From Bacillota bacterium (GTDB lineage Bacteria; Bacillota_C; Negativicutes; JAEYSJ01), in NCBI GenBank assembly GCA_023434855.1, contig JAEYSJ010000021.1, forward strand, positions 1 through 11,275: a stretch of DNA of 11,275 bases, in the 5' to 3' direction. Numbering within the stretch: position 1 is the stretch's first letter; the number at the start of each line of letters is the position of its first letter. This document shows, piece after piece, positions 8,004 to 11,275 of this stretch. The position numbers were made by a program, and so were the translations under genes. The notes under the pieces were generated by a model. It was not told where the DNA came from, searched no databases, and saw nothing but the letters and a program-made list of their open reading frames with translations.

Positions 8004-9155
8004 CTACCGGAGTAACTGTAGAACGCCTTGCGGCTGTTGATTAGCTTGAGCAAGCATAGCTTGAGCGGCTTGAGAAAGGATGTTATTCTTCTGGAAATTC
8101 ATCATTTCTTTAGCCATATCTACATCGCGCACGCGTGATTCAGCTGCAGTAAGGTTTTCACTAGAAGCACCTAAATTATTAATTGTATGCTCCAGACGAT
8201 TTTGGAATGCACCTAGTTTGGAGCGTTCAGCCGATACTTTTTCAATTGCATTATTGATAGTGCTAACTGCAGCAGTCGCATTTTGGTAGCTACTTACGTC
8301 AAGTGCCTTTGTATCAGTACCGCGAACACCAAGATCTGCAGCCTTCATGGAGTTAACGCCGATCAAGATATTCTGTCCGCTATTAGCACCAATTTGCATA
8401 CTGAAAGCTTTAGTAACATCATTTTCAGCTGCTACAGCTTTATTAACACTAATAGTAATACTTTCACCTACAGCAAGTGATGCCAGATTGCCAGAAATAT
8501 TTATTGTGCTTGCACCAAAGGTGATGGAGGTATCAGTAATACCTGTAGTTAAGCTTGATGGATTTCCAATAGTGAAATCCGCTGCGGCAAATACAGTTGA
8601 ACTGGAATTAGTACGAGTTATGATAATGGTTCCGCTGGAAGCAATATCAGTAGGAGCAGTACCACTGACAGTAATATTTGCTTTTGTATTAAGCTGCAAG
8701 GTAACTTTGGAATCAGCTTGATCTACAAGACCTTTCTTAGTACCATCTAATAATTTCTGAGTATTGAACTCAGTAGTATTAGCAATACGATCGATTTCAT
8801 CAGTTAACTGATTAATTTCTTTTTGGATTTCTCCACGGTCAACACCTGTGTTTGTGTCATTACCTGCTTGTACAGCCAGCTCACGCATACGTTGCAGAAT
8901 GCTGTGAGTTTCATTCAAGGCACCTTCTGCAGTTTGAATCAAGGAAATGCTGTCTTGAGCATTACGACCAGCTTGGTCAAGACCACGGATCTGTCCACGC
9001 ATTTTTTCTGAGATAGCAAGACCAGCAGCATCATCACCAGCACGGTTGATCCGGAGTCCTGAGGACAATTTTTCCAGCGATTTGCTAGTTTGGGTATTAT
9101 TTGCGGACAGACGGTTGTAGGTGTTAAGAGCCGCAATATTATGATTGATAATCAT
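8004..9155 (-). CDS. hag: Flagellin
   Basis: The 383-residue subunit of the flagellar filament is secreted unfolded through the flagellar export apparatus. The N-terminal D0/D1 block [16 protein letters not shown] and [21 protein letters not shown] (residues 32-52, in parts) and the C-terminal D1/D0 block (about 270-383, with [15 protein letters not shown] and ending VLQLLR) are fully canonical. The middle, about 142-265, is variable, rich in Ser and Thr, and exposed in known filaments, so it is the natural target for O-glycosylation by the two enzymes encoded next door. [10 protein letters not shown] at 87-96 matches the TLR5-sensed D1 motif of enteric and Bacillus flagellins. I chose the ATG at 9155 because it gives the universal MIINHN start and has GGGAGG nine bases before it; an in-frame ATG 17 codons earlier lacks support. 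A sigma-28-like promoter and a long leader precede it, and a strong terminator follows. Confidence 0.97.
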   Translation of the reverse strand: MIINHNIAALNTYNRLSANNTQTSKSLEKLSSGLRINRAGDDAAGLAISEKMRGQIRGLDQAGRNAQDSISLIQTAEGALNETHSILQRMRELAVQAGNDTNTGVDRGEIQKEINQLTDEIDRIANTTEFNTQKLLDGTKKGLVDQADSKVTLQLNTKANITVSGTAPTDIASSGTIIITRTNSSSTVFAAADFTIGNPSSLTTGITDTSITFGASTINISGNLASLAVGESITISVNKAVAAENDVTKAFSMQIGANSGQNILIGVNSMKAADLGVRGTDTKALDVSSYQNATAAVSTINNAIEKVSAERSKLGAFQNRLEHTINNLGASSENLTAAESRVRDVDMAKEMMNFQKNNILSQAAQAMLAQANQQPQGVLQLLR

Positions 9156-9164
9156 GAGTGTATT

Positions 9165-9234
9165 CCTCCCTGAATTTTCGATCTCAAGCATCCTTGCCTG
9201 AGTCATTTGAATGAATATCAGTTTCGTTTTCCAT
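9165..9234 (-). promoter_or_regulatory. Candidate CsrA-binding sites in the hag leader
   Basis: Three A-N-GGA motifs occur in the leader on the minus strand: ATGGA (9234..9230) in the 3' arm of a hairpin, AAGGA (9195..9191), and AGGGA (9171..9167) overlapping the GGGAGG ribosome site (9170..9165). CsrA is known to bind such motifs in the Bacillus hag leader and block ribosome entry. The last two are about 20 bases apart, a distance a CsrA dimer could bridge. With csrA and fliW directly upstream, repression of hag translation is a reasonable inference. Confidence 0.6.
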
Positions 9235-9249
9235 CGGCCGCTGGAAAAC
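9226..9249 (-). promoter_or_regulatory. Hairpin in the hag 5' leader
   Basis: GTTTTCCA (9249..9242) and TGGAAAAC (9233..9226) are a perfect 8-bp inverted repeat around an 8-base, GC-rich centre. It lies within the expected hag transcript, about 70 bases before the start codon. It has no U-run, so it is unlikely to be a terminator. It may present the GGA motif or stabilise the abundant flagellin mRNA. Confidence 0.6.
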
Positions 9250-9273
9250 TAGACTGCAACATCCTCATATATT

Positions 9274-9300
9274 ATATCGCGGGAGTGTTAACTCTAATTA
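9274..9300 (-). promoter_or_regulatory. Candidate sigma-28 promoter of hag
   Basis: On the minus strand TAAT (9300..9297), a 15-base spacer and CGCGATAT (9281..9274) match the sigma-28/SigD consensus TAAA-N15-GCCGATAT at three of four and six of eight positions. Transcription would start near 9267, giving a leader of roughly 110 bases. A second CGATAT lies further upstream (9330-9337) with a poorer -35 and is an alternative. A TATAAT also overlaps the same place, but I find no good sigma-A -35 for it. Confidence 0.58.
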
Positions 9301-9422
9301 AAGGTCAAATTTGTCGATTTTTGGCTAAAATATCGTTCGCTAATCGTTTTTCTTGTCCAAGCTCATTAACTCGCCTCAAATTAATAAAACTAAAGGAATT
9401 TTTAATAATTCATTACGATAAC

Positions 9423-9653
9423 CTATTTTTTGTGAAATCTTTTTAAAACATCTAAAGCCGCTGGTATCTGCGGCACTGCAGCTTCTTTATTTTCCGCTGC
9501 TATGGCATCAAATATCTCTCCGCGGTAAATCTTTATTTCTCTTGGTGCATCAATAGCAAGGCGAATGCTGTCTCCTTTTATATCAACAATGGTAAGAACT
9601 ACATTATCACCGATAACAATGCGTTCACCTACGCGTCGCGTTAAAGCCAGCAT
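9423..9653 (-). CDS. csrA: Carbon storage regulator / translational repressor CsrA
   Basis: This 76-residue RNA-binding protein forms a dimer that binds GGA motifs near ribosome sites. The core is canonical: MLALTRRVGERIVIGD (1-16), the strand GDSIRLAIDAP (27-37), and EIKIYRGEIFDAI (39-51), keeping Arg44, the RNA-contacting arginine known from E. coli CsrA. Residues 52-76 form an extended tail as in other flagellated Firmicutes, where the C-terminal region takes part in FliW binding. The start at 9653 is supported by GGAGGG just upstream and by the family start MLxLTR; a 13-codon in-frame extension runs back into fliW and is not credible. One base separates the fliW stop from this ATG (TAGCATG), so translation is coupled. 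The likely target is the hag leader directly downstream. Confidence 0.96.
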   Translation of the reverse strand: MLALTRRVGERIVIGDNVVLTIVDIKGDSIRLAIDAPREIKIYRGEIFDAIAAENKEAAVPQIPAALDVLKRFHKK

Positions 9654-9654
9654 G

Positions 9655-10113
9655 CTATTTCCCTCCTTGAGGTGCCTGGCTAGGCAGACCACCAGGAAAT
9701 AACAAATGTTTTGTTGTATACTCTACCTTTTCAAGAATAATTTGCTTGGCCTTGCAGTCCTTCCAGTTGACTATGACGGGAGCAAGAAGATTAACGGTCG
9801 ATTGCTGCAGAGGTTCCTTTATTGATACGATATTGAAGATTTGAGGCGGATTCTCTGTTGATACGCCAATTTCCTTACTCCACTCATCGCTAAGCTCAAA
9901 GGTATACTCTGGCAAGAATGAAAAAGGCTCAACAATTAGAAAGGTCAGATTTGCATCCTGAGTAGATTGAAGAAAGGCAAACGGGCTGCCTGCTTCATAG
10001 GGTAGGAAAGCGAATTCAGTTTCATCAGGAAAGCCAGGAATGCCTTGACCAAACTTCAGGATGTTCTCTATGGAGATATCCAGTTCACCAAAACGAGTGG
10101 ATTGAATTTTCAT
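9655..10113 (-). CDS. fliW: Flagellar assembly factor FliW
   Basis: This 152-residue cytoplasmic protein binds either flagellin or CsrA. When flagellin is exported, freed FliW sequesters CsrA and lifts repression of hag translation, as established in Bacillus subtilis. Family signatures are visible: FGQGIPGFPDETEFAFLPYE (residues 21-40), the segment SPFAFLQSTQDANLTFLIVE with PFSFLPEY just after (43-70), and the late strand VNLLAPVIVN (about 107-116). The last ten or so residues (GGLPSQAPQGGK) are a flexible tail. The start has AGAGGTG a few bases upstream. It is placed directly before csrA, with which it forms a two-gene unit. The 5' side is a 234-bp gap with repeats and a terminator, so this pair probably has its own promoter. 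Confidence 0.96.
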   Translation of the reverse strand: MKIQSTRFGELDISIENILKFGQGIPGFPDETEFAFLPYEAGSPFAFLQSTQDANLTFLIVEPFSFLPEYTFELSDEWSKEIGVSTENPPQIFNIVSIKEPLQQSTVNLLAPVIVNWKDCKAKQIILEKVEYTTKHLLFPGGLPSQAPQGGK

Positions 10114-10148
10114 GGTTGCACCTCTTTTTTTATTTTTTGATGTAAAGA

Positions 10149-10187
10149 TGAGATTGACACGTCACTGCGTTCATCGCAATGACAGTA
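10149..10187. repeat. Intergenic repeat, copy A
   Basis: This 39-base sequence begins TGAGATTGACACGTCACT and ends AATGACAGTA. A near-identical copy lies 110 bases away. Inside, GTCACTGCG and CGCAATGAC can form a 9-bp stem with one C-A mismatch and a 5-base loop. From memory, repeats of the form 'GAGATTGCCACGTC...TCGCAATGAC' are dispersed in intergenic regions of many bacterial genomes. Confidence 0.8.
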
Positions 10188-10226
10188 CGTTAAGTAAAAG
10201 TAACATATAAAGATTTTATTTATATT

Positions 10227-10253
10227 ATATCTCATCTTTGAGGCAGCAGTATA
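10227..10253 (-). promoter_or_regulatory. Weak candidate promoter for fliW-csrA
   Basis: On the minus strand TATA (10253..10250), a 15-base spacer and TGAGATAT (10234..10227) resemble a sigma-28 site at three of four and five of eight positions. A good sigma-A -10 (TATAAT) overlaps it but lacks a convincing -35. The site lies between the two repeat copies and about 115 bases upstream of the fliW start. Evidence is thin. Confidence 0.25.
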
Positions 10254-10258
10254 CAGCA

Positions 10259-10296
10259 TGAGATTGCCACGTCACTACGTTCCTCGAATGACAGTA
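10259..10296. repeat. Intergenic repeat, copy B
   Basis: This 38-base sequence is a direct repeat of 10149-10187 with three substitutions and one deleted base in the 3' arm, which weakens the hairpin seen in copy A. Both copies lie in the gap between the DUF6470 gene terminator and fliW. Confidence 0.8.
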
Positions 10297-10319
10297 TGCT
10301 AGTATATAGAGATAAGAAG

Positions 10320-10343
10320 AGCGCTTGGGAGCTCCCAAGCGCT
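10320..10343 (-). terminator. Palindromic terminator after the flgL / DUF6470 unit
   Basis: A perfect 24-base palindrome (arms AGCGCTTGGGAG and CTCCCAAGCGCT) starts five bases after the DUF6470-type stop codon. On the minus strand it is followed by a pyrimidine-rich CTTCTTATCTCT instead of a clean U-run. It probably ends transcription from flgL and shields the fliW-csrA unit. The poor U-tract leaves room for other roles, such as mRNA end protection. Confidence 0.65.
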
Positions 10344-10347
10344 TCAT

Positions 10348-10917
10348 TTATTTTGTAAGATCTATATTGCCGCCAGTTGTCCAAAAACGGATACTGGGAT
10401 ATTGGGACATTCGCAACCCCACTTTTCCTTCCCGGTAATTGATATCCACCGTTCCCCGCTCTGACGAAATATCGAGCTGGGCTGGCTGCGGATTAAACTT
10501 AACTGGATTGGCTGTATACCGGATAATTGGTGCTTCCTTCGGGCCCCAGGAAATACTGGGAACAGGCTGAGCAGTTGATTCAGCTGCAACATTGGCGACC
10601 ACATCTTCCTTAATCTTAGCCATACGATCACCGATCTGAGCATGATTAGCCATATAATCCAGTACCGCCTGTTTGCCCTTTTCAGCAGCCTCACGGGACA
10701 TTGTTGCAAAATCTTTGAGACCCATAGAGGCCCGGCAAGGTGACTGGTCAATTTCCAGTGTCCCATAAGGAAGGCTAGTAATCTCCACTACAGCCGGTTC
10801 GGTATTAATCGAAAGTGTGGCTGGGATAGTGTTGAGATTGAATACCGTTTTTTGAATATCAAGTTATGCTTTGGCTGGTTGGCTTTCCATGTGAAGACGA
10901 ATATTCGAAATTGCCAT
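10348..10917 (-). pseudogene. DUF6470-type flagellar-locus protein, interrupted by an in-frame TAA
   Basis: The frame from the ATG at 10917 would encode 189 residues if codon 18 were not TAA (10866..10864). Before it the product reads MAISNIRLHMESQPAKA; after it LDIQKTVFNLNTIPATLSIN and onward without further stops to TAA at 10348. Both sides fit one protein of the DUF6470 type: repeated short beta motifs of 'xLxIxxxPAxLxIxT' form (AQLDISSERGTVDINYREGK near the end), placed between flgL and fliW as in other Firmicutes. Function is unknown. The first usable start after the TAA is a GTG at 10788 with no ribosome site, which would give 146 residues lacking the first repeats. The ATG lies three bases after the flgL stop. 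Possible explanations are a true nonsense mutation, rare readthrough, or a sequencing error; the family call is from memory of the domain's style. Confidence 0.72.
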
Positions 10918-10920
10918 GGC

Positions 10921-11275
10921 TTATTTCAGAAAGTCTACAAGCGACATTGGCATAATCCGAGCTCCAACAGCTAACGCCATATTATAGACATTTTCAGCCG
11001 ATTTGGCATCAATAATGGCTTTGGGGATGTCAAGGTCCTCATTGGCCGCTAAATCAGCACTGATAATTGTATTATTGTTCTCCAATAAGTTCAGTGACAT
11101 CTCATACGTTGACATCCGGGCTCCAATGTAGCTTTGCTGCAGCAGCATAGCGTTACGGTCCGCATCCATTTTTCCCTGGATTGTTGCTGCCGCAGGCTCG
11201 CCGGATATTTTCGTTAAATCAGGCGAATCTTTCATTAACTCATCCCGCAAAGCTATCAAATTATCAAACATCGTC
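10921..11275 (-). CDS. flgL: Flagellar hook-associated protein FlgL (HAP3), C-terminal part
   Basis: Only the last 117 or so codons are in the window; the frame runs open through the right edge, so the ATG at 11271 is internal and not a start. FlgL is a secreted flagellin-like protein that joins the hook-side adaptor FlgK to the filament. The C-terminal helices are typical: MFDNLIALRDEL at the window's first residues, IGARMSTYEMSLNLLE in the middle, and the closing pattern AENVYNMALAVGARIMPMSLVDFLK seen as two adjacent pieces. This 'Y-x-x-ALAVGAxIxxxSLxDFL' ending distinguishes FlgL from flagellin, which ends in VLxLLR. It is followed after three bases by the DUF6470-type gene, suggesting an flgK-flgL-DUF6470 unit that continues beyond the window. 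Confidence 0.92.
   Translation of the reverse strand, partial: TMFDNLIALRDELMKDSPDLTKISGEPAAATIQGKMDADRNAMLLQQSYIGARMSTYEMSLNLLENNNTIISADLAANEDLDIPKAIIDAKSAENVYNMALAVGARIMPMSLVDFLK

Noticed and set aside
8347..8721. Plus-strand open frame of 124 codons with a hydrophobic product inside hag
   Set aside because: It is antisense to the flagellin variable region. The hydrophobic look follows from complementing Ser/Thr/Ala/Asn-rich codons.
9156..9206. Flagellin start 17 codons upstream (ATG at 9206)
   Set aside because: The GGGAGG ribosome site lies within this extension and is spaced for the ATG at 9155, which gives the universal MIINHN start.
9231..9245. GGCCGATGG in the hag leader as a sigma-28 -10 element
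   Set aside because: No TAAA-like sequence lies 15 bases upstream, and the bases are explained by the leader hairpin.
9207..9446. Plus-strand open frame of 79 codons across the hag leader
   Set aside because: It has no ribosome site or recognisable motif and covers the csrA-hag gap, which reads better as promoter and leader for hag.
9654..9692. CsrA start 13 codons upstream (at 9692)
   Set aside because: It would overlap fliW and add residues absent from the family, whose members start MLxLTR.
10149..10296. CRISPR array
   Set aside because: There are only two copies, diverged and 71 bases apart edge to edge, with no regular spacers and no cas genes.
10362..10766. Second minus-strand frame of 134 codons overlapping the DUF6470-type gene
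   Set aside because: The overlapping frame has the repeated beta motifs and correct placement; this one is rich in Trp, Arg and Ser without pattern.

Overview
This window is part of a late flagellar gene cluster from a low-GC, probably spore-forming anaerobic Firmicute. I favour the Negativicutes (Sporomusa/Pelosinus relatives) because of the gene order flgL – DUF6470 – fliW – csrA – hag – flaG – fliD – fliS – fliT-like. That placement is an inference from gene order and protein style, not from a search. Every convincing gene lies on the minus strand, so transcription runs from high to low coordinates.

Layout in transcription order: the 3' end of flgL (10921-11275, cut by the window edge); a DUF6470-type gene with an in-frame TAA at its 18th codon (10348-10917); a palindromic terminator; a 234-bp gap with two copies of a dispersed-type repeat and a weak promoter candidate; fliW (9655-10113) and csrA (9423-9653), one base apart; a flagellin leader with a sigma-28-like promoter, a hairpin and several GGA motifs; hag (8004-9155) and a strong intrinsic terminator; two large AT-rich genes with glycosyltransferase and TPR domains (6036-7931 and 3158-5983) and a terminator; a second sigma-28-like promoter; then flaG (2632-3000), fliD (745-2610), fliS (313-711) and a fliT-like gene (1-313, cut by the edge).

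How the genes work together: FlgL forms the hook-filament junction, Hag is the filament subunit, FliD is the cap, FliS is the flagellin chaperone, and the FliT-like protein is probably the FliD chaperone. FliW, CsrA and the hag leader contain the parts of the FliW-CsrA-flagellin partner-switch known from Bacillus subtilis. The two glycosyltransferases between flagellin and flaG are the likely machinery for glycosylating the filament protein. They sit directly behind the flagellin terminator, so low readthrough from hag may set their level.

The most unusual item is the 941-residue protein at 3158-5983. It appears to join an N-terminal TPR, a GT2 glycosyltransferase, a degenerate methyltransferase-like Rossmann domain and a C-terminal GT10 (fucosyltransferase-type) domain in one chain. 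The nonsense codon in the DUF6470 gene and the CsrA-type motifs in the flagellin leader are the next most useful things to check. No RNA genes, CRISPR arrays or transposases were seen. No gene-free stretch exceeds 300 bases.
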